Source: Lachnospiraceae bacterium (GTDB lineage: Bacteria > Bacillota > Clostridia > Lachnospirales > Lachnospiraceae). From it: a stretch of 64,000 bases of DNA. The DNA lies in assembly GCA_009911035.1 (NCBI GenBank), contig QXWO01000001.1:124001-188000 (forward strand), written 5' to 3'. The notes under the pieces are model-generated. The model saw only the letters and a list, made by a program, of their open reading frames with translations, had not been told where the DNA came from and ran no database searches. Positions 33,990-41,659 of this stretch are shown in pieces. A program made the position numbers and the translations under genes. Within the stretch, counting starts at the first letter, position 1; each line of letters starts with the position of its first letter.

Positions 33990-34787
33990 ATGGGAAACAT
34001 GGAAACAAAGCAGACAAAATGGGAAGAATTAAGCATATCCAATGATTTCCTGTTTGGAAAGGTCATGCAGAATCCGGAACTGTGCAAAGAGTTATTGCAG
34101 AGGATTCTCCCGGATTTGAACATTGAACGCATTGAATATCCACAATTACAGAAAAGTATCAACATGGATATGGATGCCCGTAGTGTGAGGCTGGATGTGT
34201 ATGTAAAAGATGAGAAAGAAGTTGTTTACGACATAGAAATGCAGGTAAGCTATACCAAGGAACTTCCTAAGAGAAGCCGGTATTATCAGAGTATGATAGA
34301 CCTGCAGCTTATTGATAAAGGGCAGTTTTATGATGAGTTAAAGCGAAGCTATGTTATATTTATCTGTCCATTCGATTTATATGGGAAAGGACGGCATATT
34401 TATACCTTTGAAAATATCTGTAAAGAAGACGACAGCATTTCTATGGGTGATGAGGCTGTTAAGATATTTCTCAATGCAAAAGGAACTCTGGATGATGTGA
34501 GTGATGAATTAAAGGCGTTCCTTGATTATGTGGCAGGGAAGAAGCCGAAGGATGCCTATGTGGAGAGGTTGGAAGAAGCAGTAAAAGAGGCCAAGAAGAA
34601 TAGAGAATGGAGGCATGAGTATATGACGTTGTTGATGAGAGACCAGGAGAATGTGAAAAAAGGTGAGGAAATGTTGGCAAAATTAATAATACTTTTGAGT
34701 GAAGACGGCCGTTTATCAGACGTTATCAAAGTATCACAGGATAAAGAATATCGTCAGGAACTTTATGTGGAATATCATATCATTTAA
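33990..34787 (+). CDS. Rpn family recombination-promoting nuclease / putative transposase (PD-(D/E)XK)
   Basis: A 265-residue protein of the Rpn/PD-(D/E)XK transposase-like family. The N-terminal signature 'ISNDFLFGKVMQNPELCKEL' leads into the nuclease core, where the Asp of 'RLDVYVKDE' and the Glu-x-Gln of 'YDIEMQVSY' are the expected metal-binding and catalytic residues. The C-terminus is a Lys/Glu-rich helical region. Rpn proteins are DNA endonucleases linked to recombination and genome plasticity; many copies are typical in Lachnospiraceae. AGGTGG lies 6 nt before ATG 33990. Two damaged relatives follow within 1.2 kb. Confidence 0.88.
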   Translation: MGNMETKQTKWEELSISNDFLFGKVMQNPELCKELLQRILPDLNIERIEYPQLQKSINMDMDARSVRLDVYVKDEKEVVYDIEMQVSYTKELPKRSRYYQSMIDLQLIDKGQFYDELKRSYVIFICPFDLYGKGRHIYTFENICKEDDSISMGDEAVKIFLNAKGTLDDVSDELKAFLDYVAGKKPKDAYVERLEEAVKEAKKNREWRHEYMTLLMRDQENVKKGEEMLAKLIILLSEDGRLSDVIKVSQDKEYRQELYVEYHII

Positions 34788-34842
34788 AAGCAGAGCATCA
34801 TAGGGCAGAAAATTTTAAAGATTTTCTGTCTTTAATAATATT

Positions 34843-34867
34843 TGGAAATAAAAGAGAATAAGAGTTA
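34843..34867 (+). repeat. 25-bp direct repeat, right copy
   Basis: Identical 25 bases to 33310-33334, starting 55 nt after the intact Rpn gene. It precedes the truncated Rpn copy. Confidence 0.7.
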
Positions 34868-34977
34868 ACATCCCTTTGATGGTTTGCACAAACTTTGGGA
34901 TACTCTCGCTTTTGACAACCGATATATTCAATAGAGTTTTCCAGCAGTGATTTATTTGAAAGAAAGCAGATAGACAA

Positions 34978-35064
34978 ATGGAAAACATGGAAACAAAGCA
35001 GATAAAACGGGAAGACTTGAACATATCCAACGACTTTCTGTTTGGAAAGGCCTTGATTAATTGA
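34978..35064 (+). pseudogene. Truncated duplicate of the Rpn gene 5' end
   Basis: A 28-codon frame 'MENMETKQIKREDLNISNDF' continuing LFGKALIN then stop. It matches the first 27 residues of the intact Rpn gene, and similarity extends about 35 nt upstream (TTTATT.GAAAGAAAGCAG). After 'LFGK' the homology ends, so it is a 5' fragment. The ~345-nt stretch 34788-35133 holds only this, the direct repeat and a possible new ribosome site. Confidence 0.75.
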
Positions 35065-35133
35065 AGATTGAAATGATGGTATCCAATTAATATGAAATAT
35101 GGTAAAATGCTAATAAAAGCAGGAGGTGATGCC

Positions 35134-35950
35134 ATGAATACAGATACTATCATAGCGCAAACTATCTGTGTAGCTGATGAGAAAGCCAGCTATGATGCGG
35201 CCTGTAAGCGCCTGCTTTCGGAAAAGATCATTTTAGCATGGATTATGAAGAACTGCCTGGAAGAATACCGTGACTGTGATGTGGACGAGATTGCGAAAAT
35301 ATATTGAAGGTACACCGCAGATGGGTGAAGTGGCAGTTGTCCCGGATGAATCCAACCGTGTTTCTGTGATACAGGGAGCCGGAAACGAAGATACTTCTCT
35401 GACGGAAGGGACTGTCTTCTATGATATTCGATTTCTTTCAATCGTTCCTGTATCCGCGGAATTAATTCGCTTAATTATCAATATAGAAGCCCAGAATGAT
35501 TTTTATCCGGGTTATCTGTTAATCAAAAGAGGAATTTATTACTGTAGCCGGATGATTTCCAAGGACCGAAAAACGGATTATGATTTGACGGCGGCTGTCA
35601 TGATTTGCCTTGGGAAAAAGGGAGATTCAGGTACGGATTTATTGAAACTGTTGAATGTGCTTTTGTCAACGGAGACAGATTCACAGGATAAGTGCCAGAT
35701 ATTGGAGGAAGATTTTCACATTAAAATGACTCAAGTCTTGGGAAGTGAGGTGTCGCTTATGTGTAATTTGAGTAAGGGTGTGGAAGAGAAAGGGATTGAA
35801 AAGGGAAGGCAAGAGGGAATACAGGAAGGAATAATAGCTATGGTATCAGAATTAAAGGATTTACAAATTGCAGACAGTATTATTCTTATTAAAATCCAGG
35901 AAAAATTCCATTTGGCGGAAGAAACAGCCAAAATGTATTTGCAGGCATAA
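35134..35950 (+). pseudogene. Frameshifted and internally deleted Rpn family gene
   Basis: A second Rpn-type gene of a different subgroup. The first frame starts at ATG 35134 after AGGAGGTGAT and encodes 'MNTDTIIAQTICVADEKASY' onward, stopping at TGA 35305-35307. The continuation, from 'KYIEGTPQMGEVAVVPDE', is in another frame through 35950, so about 2 nt were lost near 35295. After 'INIEAQNDFYPGYLLIKRGI' the text jumps from 'YYCSRMIS' to 'DYDLTAAVMICLG', which in intact relatives lies some 60 residues further on; this is recalled family structure, not a search result. The catalytic Asp and Glu-x-Gln survive but the frameshift should inactivate the product. Confidence 0.75.
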
Positions 35951-36124
35951 CAAGCAGAAATCAAAAGACACGCAAAGAGATGGGCAAGATGTATAGAGCA
36001 GTTTCTGTTTACAGAGATTTATATTTTTCAAAGGAAGAAAACATAAGAAGGTCATGGATAAAATTACGATTAATAGGATGACGAAAAAACATATTTAATG
36101 AAGCAAAATAATCTGATGCCTGGG

Positions 36125-36162
36125 CAGAGCAAGGCAGAGTGTTCTGCCTTGTCTGTATTTTA
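36125..36162 (+). terminator. Terminator before the nucleoside phosphorylase gene
   Basis: Perfect core arms CAAGGCAGA / TCTGCCTTG, extended by CAG/CTG, then TATTTTA. It closes the Rpn pseudogene region. The remaining 35951-36228 sequence is AT-rich with nothing else recognised. Confidence 0.6.
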
Positions 36163-36228
36163 AAAATTTAAGCATATAATCTAAAAATACATATGAAAGA
36201 AATAATGCAGCGGCATGGAGGTTGCGGT

Positions 36229-37533
36229 ATGAGAATGTATGATTTAATTATGAAAAAGAGAAACGGGGGCGTTCTTTCAAAGGAAGAAATCGACTTTATG
36301 ATTGGAGGTTATACAAAAGGAGAAATTCCTGATTATCAGATGTCAGCTATGATGATGGCTGTGTATTTCGTGGGAATGAATGAGGAGGAAACCCTGCATC
36401 TTACCATGGCCATGGCAGAAAGCGGAGAATTGTTGGATTTGTCAGGGATTCATGGGATAAAGGTGGATAAGCACAGCACAGGGGGCGTGGGGGATAAGAC
36501 ATCTCTGGCGCTTGGGCCCATGGCGGCGGCCTGCGGCGTAAAGATTGCCAAAATGAGCGGAAGGGGGCTTGGGCATACGGGGGGAACCATTGATAAGCTG
36601 GAAAGCTTTGAAGGGTTTTCCACGGATATTTCTACAGACACCTTTATACAGAATGTGAATGATACCGGCATTGCCATTATGGGGCAGACAAAGGAGCTTG
36701 CCCCGGCAGATAAGCTGTTGTATGCCTTAAGAGATGTGACAGCAACCGTTGACAACATGTCTCTGATCGCCTCATCGATTATGAGCAAAAAGCTTGCGGC
36801 AGGAGCGGATGCCATTGTTCTGGACGTAAAGACGGGAAGCGGCGCTTTTATGAAAAAGGAGGCGGATGCCTTTTCGCTGGCCAAAGAGATGGTACGGATT
36901 GGTCAAAATGCAGGGCGCAACACTCTTGCTGTGGTATCCGACATGGATCAGCCTTTAGGCAGGGCAGTGGGAAATGCCCTGGAGGTGAAGGAGGCAATAG
37001 AAACTTTAAAAGGGCAGGGGCCGGAAGATTTTACGGAACTTTGTCTTACCCTCGGCTCCTTGATGCTGTGTTCGGCGGGATGCGCCCGGACAAAGGAGGA
37101 AGGGAGAGAAATGCTGAAAAAGGTGATAGCAGACGGAAGCGCGCTTGATAAGCTGGCGGAGTTTGTGAAGGCCCAGGGCGGAAATGAGGAAATGGTTTAC
37201 GATCCGTCCCTTCTGCCTGCTGCCCGGTTCGTGGAGCCTCTTTGTGCCCCCAGGGCAGGCTATATTGAAAAACTGGTCTGTGATGAAGTGGGAATCTGTT
37301 CCCTGATATTGGGAGGCGGCAGGGAAACAAAAGAGAGCGCCATAGACCTGTCTGTGGGAATCATTCTTGAAAAAAAGGTGGGAGATCATGTGAAGAAAGG
37401 TGATGTGCTGGCCACGCTCCATGCAAATGACAGGGAAAAGCTTAAGGAAGCCGGGAAAAGACTCCTTTTAGCCTATCAGATAGGAGACAGGGAGATAAAA
37501 GAAGGTCCGGTAATTGTGGGGATCGTTAAATAA
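36229..37533 (+). CDS. pdp: Pyrimidine-nucleoside phosphorylase (thymidine phosphorylase family)
   Basis: A 434-residue enzyme splitting thymidine, uridine or deoxyuridine with phosphate. The start MRMYDLIMKKRNGG is the family N-terminus; 'DKHSTGGVGDKTSLALGP' (phosphate and K+ site), 'KMSGRGLGHTGGTIDKLES' and 'SSIMSKKLAAGADAIVLDVK' bind substrate, and the C-terminal domain has 'VGDHVKKGDVLATLHAN'. GGAGG sits 7 nt before ATG 36229. It stands alone, with terminators on either side, so it is probably monocistronic. Confidence 0.95.
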   Translation: MRMYDLIMKKRNGGVLSKEEIDFMIGGYTKGEIPDYQMSAMMMAVYFVGMNEEETLHLTMAMAESGELLDLSGIHGIKVDKHSTGGVGDKTSLALGPMAAACGVKIAKMSGRGLGHTGGTIDKLESFEGFSTDISTDTFIQNVNDTGIAIMGQTKELAPADKLLYALRDVTATVDNMSLIASSIMSKKLAAGADAIVLDVKTGSGAFMKKEADAFSLAKEMVRIGQNAGRNTLAVVSDMDQPLGRAVGNALEVKEAIETLKGQGPEDFTELCLTLGSLMLCSAGCARTKEEGREMLKKVIADGSALDKLAEFVKAQGGNEEMVYDPSLLPAARFVEPLCAPRAGYIEKLVCDEVGICSLILGGGRETKESAIDLSVGIILEKKVGDHVKKGDVLATLHANDREKLKEAGKRLLLAYQIGDREIKEGPVIVGIVK

Positions 37534-37550
37534 TTCCCTTATATCCAAAA

Positions 37551-37582
37551 CGGGCAGTATTTCACTAAAGGATTACTGCCCG
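37551..37582 (+). terminator. Hairpin after the nucleoside phosphorylase gene
   Basis: Perfect 9-bp arms CGGGCAGTA / TACTGCCCG, loop 14 nt; no T-run on the plus strand. It may act on the minus-strand remnant or just mark the transcript end. Confidence 0.5.
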
Positions 37583-37594
37583 ATAAACTGGAGC

Positions 37595-37760
37595 TTACCG
37601 TTTTCTGCCAATATAGCGGCAGATCTTTTTCTTATATTGCAGATATTCATTTCCAAATGTGGGTAAGAAGAAAATCCTCCTCCACACGTACGATCTGCAA
37701 ATGGTACATGATAACGGCAAAAACAGTTAGAATACACAAAATCCAGTTAAAAAACATCAT
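37595..37760 (-). pseudogene. C-terminal remnant of a phospholipid/isoprenylcysteine methyltransferase
   Basis: The minus strand encodes 'MYHLQIVRVEEDFLL' followed, after a frame change, by 'FGNEYLQYKKKICRYIGRKR' and stop at 37595. The E-E-x-FL ... FGxEYxxYxxxVxRYxGRxR pattern is the C-terminal signature of PEMT/ICMT-like methyltransferases. One hydrophobic segment ('FFNWILCILTVFAVIMYH') precedes it. The frame break and missing N-terminus mark it as a decayed gene. Confidence 0.55.
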
Positions 37761-37784
37761 ATTTCCTCTGAATTCGGCTGGTCT

Positions 37785-38252
37785 GTGCGTGGAATCCGTA
37801 TGGAAAACACTACGGCAGCCAGTGAGTACTTTATGATGCGTTCAGAAAATCTGACGTTCAAAGGCGTAAAACTTAAAGGGAAATATTCGTTCCAGTATAT
37901 CAAAAATGCAGTTTTTGAAAACTGTATATTTGATACCAAGGACGCTTTCTGGCATGGCGAAAACATTACAGTCAAAAACAGTGTAATAAAGAGCGAGTAC
38001 CTGGCATGGTATTCAGACGGGCTGACACTGATCGATTGTACTCTGTCAGGCAGGATTTGGGTACCGGAAGTTGGGGAACTGATTATGGATGATGAAGATG
38101 CCAAAGGTGATGTTTTGATTGGAGAACAGATCAGGGATAGCTGTGAAGTGTGGAGCCGGGAGGACCAGCTCTCCCTGCGTGACAGATCTCTGGTGACGGT
38201 TACCGTACTAATGGCGCAGGGACTTACGGATTCCTCTTTCCGTACTGTTTAA
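37785..38252 (+). pseudogene. Chimeric open frame: DUF3737 fragment joined to a carboxymuconolactone-decarboxylase fragment
   Basis: A 155-codon frame with no clear ribosome site. Codons from about 37800 read 'TTAASEYFMMRSENLTFKGV' and continue through 'DAFWHGENITVKNS' and 'YSDGLTLIDCTLSG', the repeated pattern of DUF3737 (right-handed beta-helix-like) proteins, then 'RIWVPEVGELIMDDEDAKGD' from further along that family. The last third, 'REDQLSLRDRSLVTVTVLMA' plus QGLTDSSF, matches carboxymuconolactone decarboxylase (AhpD-like) proteins. It therefore looks like two truncated genes fused by deletion. Family assignments rest on remembered motifs. Confidence 0.6.
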
Positions 38253-38318
38253 CCATTGCATGCCAAGAATTTCATTTTGAAAGAAATTCCACCCTGTAAT
38301 ATCTCCATAAAATTCTCC
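38249..38318 (-). pseudogene. Possible N-terminal remnant of a UPF0718-type permease
   Basis: Minus-strand text 'TGWNFFQNEILGMQWLN' resembles the N-terminus of UPF0718/DUF318 permeases; it then runs into the end of the decarboxylase fragment. Very short, so the assignment is weak. Confidence 0.25.
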
Positions 38319-38347
38319 TTAAATTTATATACATCTGCGCTGCGGAA

Positions 38348-38382
38348 AGCCCTATATCAATAAAGGTATTTGATATAGGGCT
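38348..38382 (-). terminator. Hairpin 3' of the ABC transporter operon
   Basis: Perfect 13-bp arms AGCCCTATATCAA / TTGATATAGGGCT with a 9-nt loop, just after the minus-strand permease stop (38392). A T-run of ten (38400-38409 on the plus strand) lies inside the end of the permease gene. Confidence 0.65.
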
Positions 38383-38391
38383 CTCTATAAC

Positions 38392-39156
38392 TTAGCTCAT
38401 TTTTTTTTTTCCAAAACGCGTTATTGCCACAGTAAGTACCAATACAAAAAATAGTATTGCACATGGCAAAAACGGGAACAGGGTAAATCCAGCGCTGACG
38501 CCCTTTGTCGTAAAAGCATGCAGGGAGCATGAAACCAAATAGCCACTGTAACAATAAGGGTAGACAAACCAAAGTGGTGTATTTGCAGCTAATACGCTGG
38601 GGACAACAAGAAACAGATTTAAGCCGACGGATAGTAGTGGTTTATCAAATAGTATCGTAACCGCCCACATTATCGCCATACTGGGGAGCATAGTAAGAAA
38701 TAAACCCACGCACCACTTCAGCAAATACATGATTGGCAGTGTTTCTGTAAGTCCTGTATTGTTCATTGCAAACAATCCTGTTATCACAAAAACCACAAGA
38801 AAAACAACTATTTCCATAAGCAGATAAAACAGCAGTATACAAAATTTTGCTGTTGAAAGGGCATAGCGGCTGACAGGAAGGGCTAACATTTTCAAGATTC
38901 CGTTGTTCCCGGTTTCCCGTCCCGCAATCATCACACATACAACAATCATACTGAACGGAAGCAGATAATAGGCATAAACCAATGCACTCTGAATGAACAT
39001 AGCTGCCCATGCGTTTGTATATTCCGGCGAAAAATAACTTTGCAGGTTTGCCACGCCGGAAACCACGACTAACAGCGGAGCAACGAAAATCAGAGGTATC
39101 ATTTTGCCCCGTTTTACTTTTAGAAACTCGATTTTAAGCACTTCTAAAAAGCTCAT
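38392..39156 (-). CDS. ABC-2 type permease, lantibiotic-immunity MutG/BcrB-like
   Basis: A 254-residue membrane protein with six hydrophobic segments, starting 'MSFLEVLKIEFLKVKRGKM', the typical cytoplasmic amphipathic start of ABC-2 permeases of the EpiG/MutG group. A conserved polar turn 'MIAGRETGNNGILKMLALP' follows helix 2. With the upstream permease and ATPase it should form a three-gene exporter for resistance to a lantibiotic or bacitracin-like peptide. An AGGTGTAGGA-type site precedes the start. The stop lies near a poly-A stretch (KKKMS). Confidence 0.88.
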   Translation of the reverse strand: MSFLEVLKIEFLKVKRGKMIPLIFVAPLLVVVSGVANLQSYFSPEYTNAWAAMFIQSALVYAYYLLPFSMIVVCVMIAGRETGNNGILKMLALPVSRYALSTAKFCILLFYLLMEIVVFLVVFVITGLFAMNNTGLTETLPIMYLLKWCVGLFLTMLPSMAIMWAVTILFDKPLLSVGLNLFLVVPSVLAANTPLWFVYPYCYSGYLVSCSLHAFTTKGVSAGFTLFPFLPCAILFFVLVLTVAITRFGKKKMS

Positions 39157-39169
39157 ATCCTACACCTCC

Positions 39170-39907
39170 TTATTCGCAGCGTAGATTTTTAGCAGCCCAT
39201 AATCCGAAAAAAAGGAAAATAGCTGTTTCAACCAGTGAAAAAATAGCAACTATAATATCCGGCTGTGCGCTCATTGCAACAGCTGGTTTTAGCATAACCA
39301 CAAAAGGGTGTACACAAAGCAAAGTATTATTCGATATCGCCAATGCCATGCCGCTTAAAAATCCCCCAACACCAATACCAAGAGGCACCCACATATTTTC
39401 AAAGAGGGAAGATACGAAAACCATAAAAGATAATACGGGCATTGACGTTATAAACGAATATCCGGCAAAAGATAGCAGCACCTCAAATTTAAATGCGCCC
39501 TGTGGTAAATCTGTCAGACCAATTTTTGTAAGTGCCATATTCTGAAAAACTATTGCAATAAATAGCATGACAGTTAAAATCATAAATTTGCATAAATACA
39601 TAAGCGGAACACTCATAGGGAGCATATACATTTTTTTAACAGCACCTCCTTTAAATTCCATATTGTAAATCATACAGGCGGCGACTATGATACCGAACAT
39701 ATTAAGGACCATGATCATGCCATACAACTGCGTAAGCAGTATGTCCATAGGGGCTAATGGCAGATTTAAAAGAGTGTCTTTTCGCACAAGAAAAAAGACA
39801 AAGGCATATGCTGCCCCCAAAATGCCAATTGCAGGCATTAATGGAATAACACCTGTGTGTTTTTCTTTCCTAAGCTCGGTTACAAATGTCCTCATAGTGA
39901 TGTTCAT
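39170..39907 (-). CDS. ABC-2 type permease, lantibiotic-immunity MutE/EpiE-like
   Basis: A 245-residue membrane protein with six hydrophobic segments, opening 'MNITMRTFVTELRKEKHTG'. It resembles MutE/SpaE-type immunity permeases: 'EFKGGAVKKMYMLPMSVPLM' is the conserved cytoplasmic stretch after helix 2. The start overlaps the ATPase stop by 4 nt (ATGA), and the next permease begins 13 nt downstream, so all three are translationally linked. The extrusion substrate cannot be told from sequence. Confidence 0.87.
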   Translation of the reverse strand: MNITMRTFVTELRKEKHTGVIPLMPAIGILGAAYAFVFFLVRKDTLLNLPLAPMDILLTQLYGMIMVLNMFGIIVAACMIYNMEFKGGAVKKMYMLPMSVPLMYLCKFMILTVMLFIAIVFQNMALTKIGLTDLPQGAFKFEVLLSFAGYSFITSMPVLSFMVFVSSLFENMWVPLGIGVGGFLSGMALAISNNTLLCVHPFVVMLKPAVAMSAQPDIIVAIFSLVETAIFLFFGLWAAKNLRCE

Positions 39908-40686
39908 AGCATTGCCCTCCGCTTTCTGCCTGCATTGTCTTTATCAACCATAGACAGGAACATATCTTCCAAATTAGCAACGCTGGTCATATGATCCGCA
40001 GCAAATCCAGACTGCAATGCGTTCTGCCTTAATTCGTTCAGGCTGCCCTCAAACAGCAGGCGGCCATGATTGAGTATTCCTATGTCGTCTGCCATTAACT
40101 CGATTTCAGACAGCATATGCGAAGAAATAAGGACTGTACAATCATAAAGACTAGGCAGCGATTTAATCAAATTTCGGATTTCATGTATGCCGGATGGGTC
40201 AAGCCCATTTGTAGGCTCGTCTAAAATCAAAATAGGCGGCCTGCCCAGTAAGGCTCCGGCAAGCCCTAACCGCTGTTTCATGCCCAATGAGTATTTTTTG
40301 GCAAGCCGCCCGCCAAATTCAGAAAGTCCCACAAGCTCCAATGAGTCTTCAACACAATTTTTGGGAAGCCCCAAGATGCGGCGGATAATGTCAAGGTTTT
40401 CTTTGCCTGTCAGATTTGCATAAAAAGAGGGCGATTCGATAAAGGATCCTACTTCTTTTAAAATGGACAGGCGGTCATTGGGAAATTGCTTTCCATCAAT
40501 TGTAAAACTGCCTTTTGTGGGCACAGTCAATCCCAAGAGCATTTTCATAGTAGTGGATTTTCCCGCGCCATTCGGCCCCAGGAAGCCGTAAATACTGCCT
40601 TTCCGAATGTTCAGCGAAAGGTTATTAACAGCAGTAAAAGATTTGTATTTTTTTGTCAATTGTTTTGTTGTGATCATGTAATCCAT
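39904..40686 (-). CDS. ABC transporter ATP-binding protein, BcrA/MutF-like
   Basis: A 260-residue ATPase with Walker A 'GPNGAGKSTTMKMLLGL', Q-loop region, signature 'YSLGMKQRLGLAGALLG' (LSGGQ variant SLGMKQ, common in BcrA-type proteins), and Walker B 'ILILDEPTNGLDPSG'. AAAGGAG precedes ATG 40686. It energises the two ABC-2 permeases downstream. The operon is divergent from an OmpR-type two-component system, the layout of peptide-antibiotic detoxification modules in Firmicutes. Confidence 0.93.
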   Translation of the reverse strand: MDYMITTKQLTKKYKSFTAVNNLSLNIRKGSIYGFLGPNGAGKSTTMKMLLGLTVPTKGSFTIDGKQFPNDRLSILKEVGSFIESPSFYANLTGKENLDIIRRILGLPKNCVEDSLELVGLSEFGGRLAKKYSLGMKQRLGLAGALLGRPPILILDEPTNGLDPSGIHEIRNLIKSLPSLYDCTVLISSHMLSEIELMADDIGILNHGRLLFEGSLNELRQNALQSGFAADHMTSVANLEDMFLSMVDKDNAGRKRRAML

Positions 40687-40820
40687 ATAGACATCTCCTT
40701 TCATTGCTTACATGATACCAGCCCAACCTTGTGACAACATTCTCTTTACCTTACATCTACCTTACATTTTCAAAAATCCCAAAAAAATTCACAATTATAT
40801 GGTAAAATAACAAGGAAAGT

Positions 40821-40905
40821 ACGGCTCATGCCTGCATGAAGCCGTCAGCAGCCAGTAAAGCAAGTGTGCATCGCGAAGCACTGCCATGTCGTAAGACATG
40901 GTGTG
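40821..40905 (+). promoter_or_regulatory. Two leader hairpins before the response regulator gene
   Basis: Hairpin 1 (40821-40845): ACGGCT-CATGC / GCATGAAGCCGT with one bulge. Hairpin 2 (about 40884-40900): CCATGTC / GACATGG with a 4-nt loop, extended by CAC/GTG. They lie between the divergent transporter operon and the regulator start (40932), so they could be leader structures or binding sites. Confidence 0.45.
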
Positions 40906-40931
40906 ATGTAGTTGTGAAAGGAAATTGTATT

Positions 40932-41636
40932 ATGAATGAAGATTATCTGCTGAATAAACATATATTGCTTGTTGATGATGAACAGGAGCTTTTAGATATG
41001 GTTTTGTCTATTTTGACTGAATACGGATTTCAAAATGTCAAAGCTGCAAAAAATGTGAAAGAAGCTATGGAACAAGCTGAAAAATCCCGCCCGGAATTAG
41101 CAATACTTGACGTGATGCTTCCAGACGGGAACGGGTTTGCATTAATGGAACAGTTAAAGAAAGGCGGCGATTACCCCATTCTTTTTCTTACTGCCTGTGG
41201 TGAAAATGATGATAAATTCAAAGGCTTTGGTTTAGGGGCTGACGATTATATCATAAAACCTTTTTTACCAAAAGAGCTTTTGTTTCGTGTCATGGCAATC
41301 TTACGCAGATGTTACAAAGACGAAAACCCGCTTGTATGCTTACATGATTGCCAAATTGATTTTTCGTGTGCTGAAGTCATCAAAAATGGTGAACACATCC
41401 CATTGACGGCAAAAGAACATGGTTTGCTGTCTGTCTTATATCGCAATGCAGGGCGAATTGTGACGATTGACGCATTATGCGAAGCAGCATGGGGCGATAA
41501 TCCCTTTGGATATGAAAATTCTTTAATGGCGCATATACGCCGTATCAGAGAAAAAATAGAACAAAATCCCTCGCACCCCGTTTCATTGGTTACAGTTAAG
41601 GGATTAGGTTATATGTTACATGTGTCATCACAGTAA
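40932..41636 (+). CDS. OmpR-family response regulator of the peptide-resistance module
   Basis: A 234-residue regulator. The receiver domain (1-120) has acidic pocket D/D/E in 'LLVDDEQELLD', phosphoacceptor Asp in 'LAILDVMLPDG' and Lys in 'DYIIKPFLPKEL'. The C-terminal winged helix (about 135-230) ends 'VTVKGLGYMLH'. The start at 40932 has AAAGGA 10 nt upstream; an earlier in-frame start at 40836 would pass through the leader hairpins. It probably controls the divergent ABC transporter. Confidence 0.93.
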   Translation: MNEDYLLNKHILLVDDEQELLDMVLSILTEYGFQNVKAAKNVKEAMEQAEKSRPELAILDVMLPDGNGFALMEQLKKGGDYPILFLTACGENDDKFKGFGLGADDYIIKPFLPKELLFRVMAILRRCYKDENPLVCLHDCQIDFSCAEVIKNGEHIPLTAKEHGLLSVLYRNAGRIVTIDALCEAAWGDNPFGYENSLMAHIRRIREKIEQNPSHPVSLVTVKGLGYMLHVSSQ

Positions 41637-41659
41637 ACTGCTCTGACATGGAGGTTCAT

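Noticed and set aside
33713-34165. 150-codon minus-strand frame
   Set aside because: It runs antisense to the SymE-like and Rpn genes and has no domain or ribosome site.
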